Of a stretch of DNA of 64,000 nucleotides, positions 21,730 to 31,611 are shown piece by piece. A program made the position numbers and the translations under genes. The notes under the pieces are model-generated. The model was given only the letters and a program-made list of their open reading frames with translations, had not been told where the DNA came from and did no database searches. This DNA comes from Rhabdophis nuchalis. Taxonomy: Eukaryota > Chordata > Lepidosauria > Squamata > Natricidae. The stretch covers positions 188,666,462-188,730,461 of the forward strand of contig CM077644.1 in the NCBI GenBank assembly GCA_039707465.1, read 5' to 3'. Numbering within the stretch: position 1 is the first letter of the stretch; every line of letters begins with the position of its first letter.

Positions 21730-23480
21730 TGTACATGGCCACTCAGTTTGTAAAGTACAACTCTGAATGGCTTACAAAGGTTTAAAACTAAAAAATAATA
21801 ATTAAAAAATAACCAACCAAAATAAAGGAGGAAGAAGACAATCAAAGCTGTTGATAATCAGAACCTCAACCATTACAAAACAGGTTAAATTAACAATATA
21901 GTAACATTGTTGCACATAAACCTTGAAATAATATTGATAAAATATTTATTTGCTATATTTATCTGAAAACTAGTGTATTATTATCCATTAATGAAAACTA
22001 GTTGTTGAATTTTTTCAACAATGAGAAATTATAGTATTGCTGAATTTGGATTCTGACTTGCCAGATTTGCATTTTGAAGTATATATAGCTTAAATAGTCC
22101 ATGTCTTCTAGTGCTCTTATCACAGTGTTTATTTAACTACTGAAAGAAATGGGCTTTGGATTAGTAGACAGAAGACATTTGTTCCACAATACAGAAGAGT
22201 CCATCCAGCTGCAGAATTGAAGAGAGAGCAGTGCTAATTTATTTTTTAAAGTTGCATTCTGTGAAATCAGAATGGTTCACTCTTAGTAAGAAACAAAATG
22301 GTATACTTCTGATCCCAAGATAACTAAGATTTTTGCAGTCAGCACCACCCATTTTTAAAAGATGGGAGGTTATTTGTTTGTTTTGTTTATGGATCTTTGA
22401 AAGATATCTGAAGGCAATCATTTCCTGTCATCATATTACACTAAAATGTTTTTTTTAGGAAAAGAAACCTAATACAATAATTGCTTTTTCAACTGAACCA
22501 GTAGTATAATGATTTCCCAAACTATATTGCAATCTAAATATTTAGACTCTATTTTATAGTAAGGCAGAAACTTATTTCTTCTCTACTTCAGTTTTGGCTG
22601 ACTGAGAAACTTGACTCTGAATTGATGAGGATGCTGAACTTTCATTTTCATCTCATGTCAAAAGGATTTAGATCTTGTCTTCTGCAAGAGGCAGGAGTTA
22701 CGGTTTTTACTTTAGTCAAGCAAATAGTCCCATTGATTTTATTCTCCCTTCCTCTGATACAAGTATGCATAAATATACTTTGCTCAGCTAATTCCCTTTT
22801 GTACAATGAAGAGTATTAGAAGTGTAACTTTGAAGGTTAGACAATATTGCTTATTATATTAAATAAATTACAAATATTAGTATTGGTCCATAGCAGTTTC
22901 CAGGCTGAATGATAATTATTTCTTATATTATAATTTTCCTAGGCCCCTAAAATATCATAAAAATACAGAATTAATAATTAATTAACCCTTTATCAGGATG
23001 ACTCATAAAATATCATGGAATAAACAAAAAATGAGACCCTTTAGTGCTATCACTGAATTATAAGGAGTTATGGGGAAGGTTTAAAGCTTTGTTCAGCAAT
23101 AAATACCAAATGAAGATTATTGTGGGATTCTGCATTCTTGTTTACTAAGAATATTTTTAAATTTCTAATTTACTACATTGAGACAATCATATTTTAAAAT
23201 CAATTAGAACAAGGCTATAGTCAGCCTTGGTAAAACTGATTATGTCAATATTGGACAAGAATCACAGTTTCAAGGGCAAATAATTATCATTCAAATTATT
23301 ACTTAAGATTCAGTTTCCTTAGAAGGTCACTAGAGATAGATGGAGTTCCTATAAGATAAGGTTTATTAAAACATGAGCAAAAAATGAAGAATCACACTAT
23401 TAATAAGCCTGCAGTGACATATGCCTTATTGTAGAAAGCAATTCAGCTTCTTTTTCAATCCTAATACTGGAACATCTAGT
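21730..23480. other. No recognised element
   Basis: AT-rich intron-like DNA with homopolymer runs only. No exon with a plausible splice frame or domain is seen. Confidence 0.45.
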
Positions 23481-23481
23481 T

Positions 23482-23880
23482 CAGGGATGTCAAACACAAG
23501 GCTTGCGGGCTGGATCTGGCCCAGGAGGTGGTCAGATCTGACCTGTGGGGGTGTCCTGGAAAATGTAAGAGCCCGCATCATTTTGGCCCAGTCTACCCAA
23601 TGCGAAGAGGGAACATTGGAGCAGTGTGATTTCGGCCCGGTCTACCCAGTATGAAGAGGAAACATTGAAGCAGTGTGGTTTTGGCCCGGTCTACCCAATG
23701 TGAAGAGGAAACATTGGAGCAGTGTGGTTTCGGCTCGGTCTACCCAGTATGAAGAGGAAACATGCAGCAGTTTGGGGAATGGTATCAAGCTGGCCATGCC
23801 CACCCAGTCAGCCACACCCACCCAGCCCCCCAAGTTCAACCACAGCTCTCAATGAAATTGAGTTTGCCCCCCTACCCCTG
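23482..23880. mobile_element. hAT-type MITE of the GTGTCAAAC family with internal tandem array
   Basis: It starts CAGGGATGTCAAACAC and ends with a decayed inverted end (GAGTTTG...ACCCCTG). It is flanked by an exact 8-bp duplication atctagtt (23,474-23,481 and 23,881-23,888). The interior holds a 49-bp tandem repeat (see next entry). Related to 41,721-42,106. Confidence 0.9.
23581..23770. repeat. 49-bp tandem repeat, about four units
   Basis: GGCCCGGTCTACCC-like starts occur at 23,585, 23,634, 23,683 and 23,732, exactly 49 bp apart. Units differ by a few substitutions. The array lies wholly inside the MITE, so it amplified within that element. Confidence 0.9.
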
Positions 23881-24074
23881 ATCTAGTTACATATGAAAAC
23901 TTGCTTGCCCTGTCCAATATAGTGGTGATAATCTCCACCTATCACTGATGTTGTTGTTGTTTTGGCCACTGAAACCGATCAACAAAATTATATTGACTAC
24001 TAATTGTTGAAGAGATTTTAGTTATGCTGAAATAAAGGAGAATTTCCCCCCTCCTATTCAATTGTGTCTGAATC

Positions 24075-24232
24075 TGGGAGACTGCCTGGACAAGGTTTTT
24101 TGCAAGATTTTTCAGAAGTGGTTTGCCATTGGCTCCTTACTAAGTGAGCTGTGTTTATGCCTAAGGCGGGACTAGAACTCAGAGTTTCCTGGTTTCTAGC
24201 ATGATATCTTAATCACTCCATAAAAACGAGCC
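24075..24232 (-). mobile_element. tRNA-derived squamate SINE, minus strand
   Basis: On the minus strand it shows a decayed GAGTGATTAAGATATC head, GAGTTCTAGTCCCGCC (B-box-like), then GCCAATGGCAAACCACTTCTG, matching the body of the SINE at 17,063. Confidence 0.7.
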
Positions 24233-24645
24233 TCCCAAAATGAGTATTACGAAAGAGTAATAATCATATTAATTTCTCTTGCCATTGAGTGCAGCACACC
24301 TAGAAGCCTCTGTCATACTATCATACCAAGAAAACAGTTTTGTTCTGGGACAACAGACATGGCTTCTGGTTTCTTCTGAAAATAAATCCAAAGTTCCCTG
24401 TTTAATATACAAAACTGTCCAGGTTTGTTAGCTATGCTTATTGATATGAAAATGCAGGAAGGAGCAAGATAGCTACATATAGAAAAATCTCACGTTTAAG
24501 AATTATGCTTTTGGAAAAATAATACATTATTTATCCAGATCCATACCTGTGTACATGTAATGCTACAACTTAATATATAAAATGAAGGGGAAGCTAAGAT
24601 ACCTAATTGGTAAAGTAAGTTCAGTTAGCTTGTTTATTATACACT

Positions 24646-24720
24646 AGCTATACCCGGCCACGCGTTGCTATGGCCCAGTCTGGTTAAATGGCCAACCAAT
24701 CTGTGTGTAGATCTACACCT
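24646..24720 (+). mobile_element. Left part of an unclassified interspersed repeat
   Basis: The block CACTAGCTATACCCGGCCAC then GCGTTGCTATGGCC is a repeat head I have met in snake DNA but cannot assign to a superfamily. Its likely continuation is the block at 27,017-27,465, the two separated by the minisatellite and CR1 copies. Confidence 0.45.
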
Positions 24721-24739
24721 GCACACATACACCCAACCA

Positions 24740-24769
24740 CCATATAAGCCCCAACCTACCTACCTACTG

Positions 24770-24819
<50 letters not shown>

Positions 24820-25364
24820 CCTCTACCTACCTACCTACTGTATTTCTTTCTTTCTCCCTCTACCTACCTACCTACCTACCTACTGTATTTCCCCCCCTCT
24901 ATCCCTCTACCTACCTACCTACTGTATTTCCCCCTCTATCCCTCTACCTACCTACCTACCTACTGTATTTCTCCCTCTCTCTATACCTCTACCTACCTAC
25001 CTACCTACTGTATTTCTTTCTTTTTCCCTCTATCTACCTACCTACCTACTGTATTTCCCCCCCTCTATCCCTCTACCTACCTACCTACCGTATTTCTCGC
25101 TATCTATACATCTACCTACCTACCGTATTTCTCCCTCTCTGTCTATCCCTCTACTTACCTACCTATTGTATTTCTTGCTTTCTCCCTCCACCTACCTACC
25201 TACTGTATTTCTCCCTCTCTATCTATCCCCCTATCCACCTACCTGCCTACCTACTGTATTTCTCCCTCTCTGTCTATCCCTCTACCTACCTATCTACTGT
25301 ATTTCTCCCTATCTATCTATCCATCCCCCTACCTATGTACCTACCTACCTACCTACCTACTGTC

Positions 25365-25443
<79 letters not shown>

Positions 25444-25527
25444 ATCTATCTATCTATCCATCTATCCACCTACCTACCTACATACCTACCTACATACCTA
25501 CCTTATTTCTGCCTCTCTATCTATCCC
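24740..25527. repeat. Variable-unit minisatellite (ACTGTATTTC...CTACCTACCT)
   Basis: ACTGTATTTC-type unit starts occur about 14 times between 24,766 and 25,359, spaced 35 to 63 bp. Each unit has CTCCCTCTCTATCTATCC and a CTAC array. Embedded are a (CT)n run at 24,774-24,812 and a (CTTT)n run at about 25,365-25,443. The 297-codon open frame across it is a by-product of the repeat. Confidence 0.92.
25365..25443. repeat. (CTTT)n microsatellite
   Basis: About 19 near-perfect TTTC units inside the minisatellite, followed by short CTAT and CTAC arrays. Confidence 0.95.
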
Positions 25528-26206
25528 TTGGGGGTCATCTAGTTCAACTCCTTGCTAGGCAGGAAGCCCTATACCCATGATGGCGAACCTATGGCACGGG
25601 TGCCACAGGTGGCACACGGAACCATTTCTTAGGCCACTCGAGGCATTGCCCTGTCAGCTTCAGTTTGTATGTGTGCCCTGGCCAGCTGATTTAGGCCTTC
25701 TTTTGAGGCCATTTTTTGTCCTCTGGAGGTGGGGGAAGGCTGTTTTCACCCTCCCCAGGCTCCTATAAACCCTCTGGAGCCTGGGGATGACGTAAAAAGC
25801 ATGCCAAATGCAGGTGGTCATGCACATAGCATTATGGATGTGACACACCTGTGCACATCGCCCCTGCACTCCCCCTGCTATTGGCACGTTAGCCAAAAAA
25901 GGTTAGCCATCACTGCCCTATACCATTTCAGACTAATGGCTATCCAACATCTTCTTGAAGACTTCCAGTGTTGAGGCATTCACAACTTCTGGAGGCAAGC
26001 TGTTTCACTGATTAATTGTTCTAACTGTCAGGAAATTTCTCCTCAGTTCTAAGTTGCTTCTCTCCTTGATTAGTTTCCACCCATTGCTTCTTGTCCTGCC
26101 CTCAGGTGCCTTGGAGAATAGCTTGACTCCGTCTTCTTTGTGGCAACCCCTGAGATATTGGAAGGCTGCTATCCTGTCTCCCCTAGTCCCTCTTTTATTA
26201 AACTGT
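25528..26206 (-). mobile_element. CR1-type LINE 3' fragment, copy 1 (interrupted)
   Basis: The minus strand resembles the C-terminal RT tail of CR1 (SNGWKLIKE, ANFL, NSLP-like motifs seen more clearly in copies 2 and 3) and ends in the GGTCATCTAGTTCAA 3' end. It is interrupted at 25,575 by a hAT MITE. It is more diverged than the next two copies. Confidence 0.75.
25575..25915. mobile_element. hAT-type MITE nested in CR1 copy 1
   Basis: It starts CCATGATGGCGAACC and ends GGTTAGCCATCACTG. An exact 8-bp duplication ccctatac flanks it (25,567-25,574 and 25,916-25,923). Removing it restores the CR1 sequence ...CCCTATACCATTTC. Nesting shows it is younger than CR1 copy 1. Confidence 0.9.
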
Positions 26207-26250
26207 ATTTCTCCCTGTCTCTCTATTCCCCTATCTACCTACCTACTGTA

Positions 26251-26647
26251 ATACAATAATACAATAGCAGAGTTGGAAGGGACCTTGGAGGTCATCTAGT
26301 CCAACCCCGCTGCTCAAGCAGGAGACCCTATGCCGTTTGAGACAAATGGTTTTCCAGTCTCTTCTCTCTTCAGTGTTGGGGCATCCATAACTTCTGGTGG
26401 CAAGATGTTCCACTGGTTAATAGTTCTCACTGCCAGGAAATTTGCCCTCAGTTCTAGGTTGCTTCTCTCCTTGATTAGTTTCCACCCATTGCTTCTTGTT
26501 CTGCCCTCAGGTGCCTTGGTGAATAGCTTGACTCCCTCTTCTTTGGGGCAACCCCTGGGATATTGGAAGGCTGCTATCATGTCTTCCCTAGTCCCTCTTT
26601 TATTAAACTGTATTTCTCCCTGTCTCTCTATTCCCCTATCTACTGTA
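26251..26647 (-). mobile_element. CR1-type LINE 3' fragment, copy 2
   Basis: The minus-strand reading contains SNGWKLIKERSNLELRANF, then INQWNILPPEVMDAPTL, the conserved CR1 C-terminal tail. It carries the CR1 3' end GGTCATCTAGTCCAACCCC. The unit starts ATACAATAATACAATAGCAG and is repeated 397 bp later. Confidence 0.85.
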
Positions 26648-27016
26648 ATACAATAATACAATAGCAGAGTTGGAAGGGACCTTGGAGGTCATCTAGTCCA
26701 ACCCCGCTGCTCAAGCAGGAGACCCTATGCCGTTTCAGACAAATGGTTTTCCAGTCTCTTCTTAAAAACACATCCAGTGTTGGGGCATCCATAACTTCTG
26801 GTGGCAAGATGTTCCACTGGTTAATAGTTCTCACTGCCAGGAAATTTGCCCTCAGTTCTAGGTTGCTTCTCTCCTTGATTAGTTTCCACCCATTGCTTCT
26901 TGTTCTGCCCTCAGGTGCCTTGGTGAATAGCTTGACTCCCTCTTCTTTGGGGCACCCTCTGAGATATTGGAAGGCTGCTATCATGTCTTCCCTAGTCCCT
27001 CTTTTATTAAACTGTA
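26648..27016 (-). mobile_element. CR1-type LINE 3' fragment, copy 3 (direct duplicate of copy 2)
   Basis: Nearly identical to copy 2 and in tandem with it at a 397-bp period. It keeps the segment reading DVFLRRDW, which copy 2 has altered by a small deletion. It ends TTAAACTGTATTT, beyond which non-CR1 repeat begins. Confidence 0.87.
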
Positions 27017-27465
27017 TTTGCTGTCAGATGGGTGATTCTTTGTTACAGTTTGGTTCAGTCCGTATTAAACAGTTTAAAGCAGCTGCCTGCCTCCGTTTTT
27101 TTTTTACCTCAGAGAACAGTCCTGAGCAGAATTTCTCCCCCCCCCCTCTATGGGCCACCTGGGAGTTTGCTATCCTCTGTGCCTTTTTGGCCCCAAGAGG
27201 CCGCCGTATGAGGCCTTTTCCAACACTCACAGTTGAAAAGCAGTTTGATGGGCGTGGCTACAGGGATGTTAAATCACATTTCAGTGAGTACATTTTTTGT
27301 GTGTAATTTGTACACAACACACGTGTGCTAGGCACAAAATGATTAGCTATTCTATTATCCGAAGTGCTTCGCTACGTTGTGTGAAAGTTTGGTTTAAATC
27401 GGTCTGGTACTTTTTGAGATTAGTGGATTCGTACAAACTATTTTACATTTTTATTTATATAGATA
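27017..27465 (+). mobile_element. Right part of an unclassified interspersed repeat
   Basis: It includes AGTGCTTCGCTACGTTGTG, then TTTAAATCGGTCTGGTACTT and GGATTCGTACAAAC before an AT-rich TATAGATAC end. This pattern is typical of a widespread retroelement 3' end. No coding frame is recognised. Likely partner of 24,646-24,720. Confidence 0.4.
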
Positions 27466-27573
27466 CACATGCATGCAATTTACTTGCTAATTCATCTAAA
27501 TGATTGAGTAGCATACATTTGAAGAAAATTATCATAGAAGTCCTTACCTTCCAAAACAAAATAATTGATTTAA

Positions 27574-27575
<2 letters not shown>

Positions 27576-27618
<43 letters not shown>
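27576..27618. repeat. (GT)n microsatellite
   Basis: About 21 uninterrupted GT units. Confidence 0.97.
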
Positions 27619-27621
<3 letters not shown>

Positions 27622-27875
27622 CACATGCACATAGCTGGAATATTTGTCAAGTAACCAGAGCAACAGTCTTCTGGTAAAACCATAGTTGGATATGTTGGAT
27701 ACATGCTTCTCCGCATTTCCTCTCATTTGCAAAGTGTAACTTGAAAGCTTTCTTATGATTCATAAAAACTGAATCATAATCTGGACCCGAAATGACACCA
27801 GCTTTTAAAAAACATATTAATTAGGAATTCAGTAGATAGTTTTTATATGTGTTTGGAGTTGAGGACCAAGTATTT

Positions 27876-28467
27876 TCTTTATTTATTTATTTTATTAAAT
27901 TTATACCCCGCCCTTCTCCTAAAAAAGGACCCAGGATGGCGCACAGGCATCATTAAAACATACAAAATACAAAAATCCAAAATTGTTAAAAACTAATTAA
28001 ATATTCCCTGTGCTAAAATTGATAAAACTCTAAAATTTAAAAATTATCCCTATAAAATTATCCCTATAAGAGTCAGAACGGGGGATTATGCTAGGCCGGC
28101 TTGATGAAATAAATGAGTTTTAAGACGTTGGTGGAAAAGGCGGAGGTCCACGATGGCGTGTAAATCGGGGGGTAGGTCATTCCAGAGGGCAGGGCCCACC
28201 ACAGAGAAGGCTCTTCCCCTGGGCACCGCCAACTGGCATTGCCCGGCCGACGGTACCCTGAGAAGGCCCTCTCTGTGGGAGCGGATCGGTCGAAGGGATG
28301 TATGGGGCAAGAGGCGGTCGCGAATATAGCTAGGCCCCGAGCCATGGAGCGCTTTGAAGATGGTCGTCAGCACCTTGAAGCGCACCCGAAAGGCCACAGG
28401 TAGCCAGTGCAGCTCGCGCAGGAGAAGTGTTATGTGGGATTGCCTTGAGGCACCCATAATTACCCGC
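27876..28467 (-). mobile_element. L2-type LINE 3' end, minus strand
   Basis: The left end is an AAAT-type tail and 3' UTR. Minus-strand translation of 28,086-28,457 is an unbroken 123-codon reading with HITLLLRELHWLPVAFR, FKALHGSGPSYIRDRLLPH and PALWNDLPPD, which are L2 C-terminal motifs. It is 5' truncated near 28,467 after GASRQSH. The open frame suggests a fairly young copy. Confidence 0.9.
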
Positions 28468-28469
28468 GC

Positions 28470-29350
28470 GGCCGCATTTTATTCATTACTGTCTTCTTAA
28501 AATGTGGGTGTAATACCAGAACTAAAGCACTTGGCTCTAGCCAAAGAGGGCAAAGATCAAAAAAATAAATTGCATTACAAGTCATTAAAATGCATCAAAA
28601 ATTTCCTGGTAGTTTAAAATGGAGAGAATCTTCATTATGTTTTCTTATTTGATAAAAACTAATGAACATAATTTCTCCCTTTTTTCATTTGTTACATTGC
28701 AGTTTATGATTCTCTTCGTTCAAGCAAGCCAAATTATTTTTCCCCCATTACCATACTCCTAATTTAAATATATAAATATAGTTTATAAATATAGTTATGT
28801 CAAATGCTTACAAATATAGTCCCTCCGGTGCATCTGTCCTATAGATCTTTTTGGATGGCCAAAAGATATGTTTATGCAAGGAACATCAAAAACCTTCTCA
28901 GTACTTATTCCCAGCCTTTGTGTACTTATCCAATTGACCCTTTAATGAAGTAAATAAGCTGCTACATACCAATAATACGGATGCAGGCACACTATTGGCT
29001 GGTAATTTCTCTTCCCTTCCTCTTTCCTGGAGTACCTGCAAAAAAAGATTACACTAATAATCAGACTAAATATACCCACTCTGATATGTTGTAAATGGCT
29101 GTAATGACAATGGAAACAGCTTTATTTCTGAAAAGATATCAAACATATTGACAGTTGGTGTTCTGTAGAATCTGACAGGATGATCATTTCCTTCAGGCTT
29201 TTTGAAGGCAATCAGGTGATCTGAGTCATCTCCTACCCAAACTGTATCTGTTGGTTATTGACTGAAATTCCCTTCAGCAAAGAAAGGGAACTTAAGCTCT
29301 CGATGCTTATGATATGTAGCATGTGGAACTTGCTTTACCTTTGCTATTTC
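28470..29350. other. No recognised element
   Basis: AT-rich unique-looking DNA; nothing recognised. Confidence 0.45.
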
Positions 29351-29355
29351 TTCCA

Positions 29356-29730
29356 GCCAGAGGTGGGCTTCAAAAAAATTAGCAAGGGGTTCTCTGCCTG
29401 GTTGCTGAGTGGGTGTGGCTATGGTGGGCATGGCCTAGTTGGCCTCCTGCATCATGTTGGGGAGTGTTTTTGTCCTCCCTGGGCTCTGGAGGCTTTTATT
29501 GAGCCTCCGGGAGGGCAAAAATGGTCTCCCTAGGCTGTGGAGGCCCTCTGGAGGCTAGAAACGTACCCATTTCCAGCCTCCTCGAACTTTTGGTAGGCTC
29601 ATTTTTGCCCTCCCTGAGCCTCCATGCATATCCTGCAGTTACCTGCATCCAAAATGGTCCGCATAGGGTCTCTGGGTAGGAGAGGGGTGGGTGGGACTAG
29701 CCAGGAGTGGGATTTGGGGGTTGTCCAAAC
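29356..29730 (+). mobile_element. Probable hAT-type MITE, one clear end
   Basis: It starts CAGAGGTGGGCTTCAAAAA, resembling the ends of the element at 45,476, and has the GGGTGTGGC...GGGCATGGCC interior seen in that group. The right end is not clear (a GTGGGATTTGG near 29,707 may be it). No duplication found. Confidence 0.5.
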
Positions 29731-29734
29731 TAGC

Positions 29735-30470
29735 TCCACAAGGATTACAAGAGAAGAATTGAAAACACTTTTGGCTTGCCAAAGTTGTCCATTTCAACTT
29801 ACCACTGTAGGCAGAGCCACCAAAAGCCTTCCATATATTGCCACTGAATTATAATGTTTATATGACACACTCTGAGGTTTAAATAAATCATTTTAATTAA
29901 TTGTGTTATGGCATACCCCTTGTAGGTTAAGTGTCCCATTAATCCCCTCCACAAAAGATGCACACTACTTGCTTAGTGTTATGTGGGAGTAAAATATTAT
30001 AATATTAACCCTTATATCCTCCTCTGATTCTGTTTTCAATTAACAGCTTTTTGGTGTTGTATTCAAACAACAGATCTATTATTACATTTATTCTTACTTA
30101 TTTCACTAAATCATAATTAAGAAATAAGTTTCGTCCAGGTTTTAATATAATGCTAAATTAGAAATGAAAGATTTTGCTCAGAACTGTTGAAGATTGCTGA
30201 CAAAAACAAAGATTCTTAACAAGCCGAAGTCATTCTCCTGAGACTAAAACAAAGATACATCCAAATAACAATTACTAATCCTTAGTTCTTGAATTTTAAG
30301 TCTTTTTCTAATAACTGATTTAGCAAATCTCATTTTATTAGCAAGATGCTTGGTTATTGGATGCTTGGTTATTCATCTCAAGGTGTCTTGGGCAACATTG
30401 ATTTTTCTGGGTTTTTCTGCATTGGAAACAGCTTGGTTGTTGTTTTTGGGCCAGAAAAATAACATCTATA
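29735..30470. other. No recognised element
   Basis: AT-rich DNA with no exon or repeat I can name. Confidence 0.45.
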
Positions 30471-30474
30471 TTGA

Positions 30475-30690
30475 TTCTTCTAGACCTTTTAGTTGCTTTA
30501 AGTACAATCAATCATGGCACCCTTCCTGATTATCTGACCTGAATGAAAATAAGAATAGATGGGCTTGGTACTTTATAGGCAGATTCCAGAAAGACTGCTC
30601 TAATTGGGTACCAAGTACTTATTCTCTGATGTTCTACATGAACTGATCCATTCCATTCTTTGTTTGACACAAATGAAGAATGAATACTTA
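30475..30690 (+). mobile_element. Ancient L2-like RT remnant
   Basis: Translation around 30,478-30,535 reads LDLLVALSTINHGTLPDYL, a decayed [20 protein letters not shown] later piece reads VPSTYSLMFYM, like the GVPQGS...YM motif-B block. Strong divergence points to an old copy. Confidence 0.5.
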
Positions 30691-31213
30691 GTTGGAGTTA
30701 GGAACTATCCATAAATAGAAGACAGAACAATACATGTTCTCAATGTTTGAATACCAGTTCTTGAAGCTAGTAATGACATTAGAACAGAAACTAGAAAGCA
30801 GAATTTCAATACAAGGTTAAGATAGCCAATGATTAATCTATCGAAGGAAATGGAATTCAGCCTGCTTTGGACAGACCATTGCAGGGGTATTTTAAATCTA
30901 AAATTGTTGCAGAACTGGAGGCCAGTCTCTTTTCGGAGAAAGGTTATTCATATAATAATGGTTAGACAACCGGTGTCCCCACACCGGCTGTTCATCATTT
31001 CAGAGATATTTCCTTACATAAACAGATAAACCGAATGATCATGGTAGACAAAAAAGCAGTGGGAGTCGAAGCAACTTCTAATTTCCTTGTTGGCTTTCCC
31101 ATTGAGTTTCCTTGTGGAAATTTGGCAGGAAGCATCAGAAATTTCCCTTTCCCTTTAAAAAGGAAGATCACATGACCACAGCAATAGCACAGAAGGATCC
31201 GATGACATTGAAT

Positions 31214-31582
31214 AATAATAATAATAATAAATTTAATTTGTAGACCGCTCCCTCTCCCCGAAGGGACTCGGAGCGGTGCACAGGGGAATTAAAAACGTAC
31301 AAAACATAAATACATCATAAATATATATAAAATCAAATTAAACAATATATCCCTGCGCTAAAAAACCTAAAATCCTAAAAACTAAACCCCTTAAAAACCC
31401 AATTAAAACAATTTAGATGTTCAGACTGAGAAGGCAGGAAGGTAAGTTAGGCCAGTGTCCTAACTTACCTTCCTGCCTTCTCAGTCTGAACATCTAAATT
31501 GTTTTAATTGGGTTTTTAAGGGGTTTAGTTTTTAGGATTTTAGTTTTTTTAGCACAGGGATAAATTGTTTAATTTGATTTTT
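31214..31582 (-). mobile_element. L2 3' end with fold-back inverted duplication
   Basis: It starts with an (AAT)n tail and the L2 3' stem-loop (ACCGCTCC...GGAGCGGT), collinear with 7310 onward. From 31,329 the sequence to 31,449 is repeated in reverse complement at 31,461-31,581 with an 11-nt spacer. One arm is thus the LINE in the opposite sense, as expected from a retrotransposition inversion with duplication or a later fold-back event. Confidence 0.85.
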
Positions 31583-31611
31583 GAAGCAGCCAGAACTCTC
31601 CAAATACTGTT

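Noticed and set aside
24740..25527. Regularly spaced repeats resembling a CRISPR array
   Set aside because: Units vary from 35 to 63 bp, there are no unique spacers, and the context is a vertebrate minisatellite.
24665..25558. 297-codon open frame rich in Leu, Pro, Ser, Tyr, Thr
   Set aside because: It is a translation of the CTAC/CTTT/ACTGTATTTC minisatellite; no gene signals and the repeat alone explains it.
26314..26984. Minus-strand open frames of about 115 codons that look conserved between two places
   Set aside because: They are the CR1 RT C-terminal tail in two duplicated fragments, not host genes.
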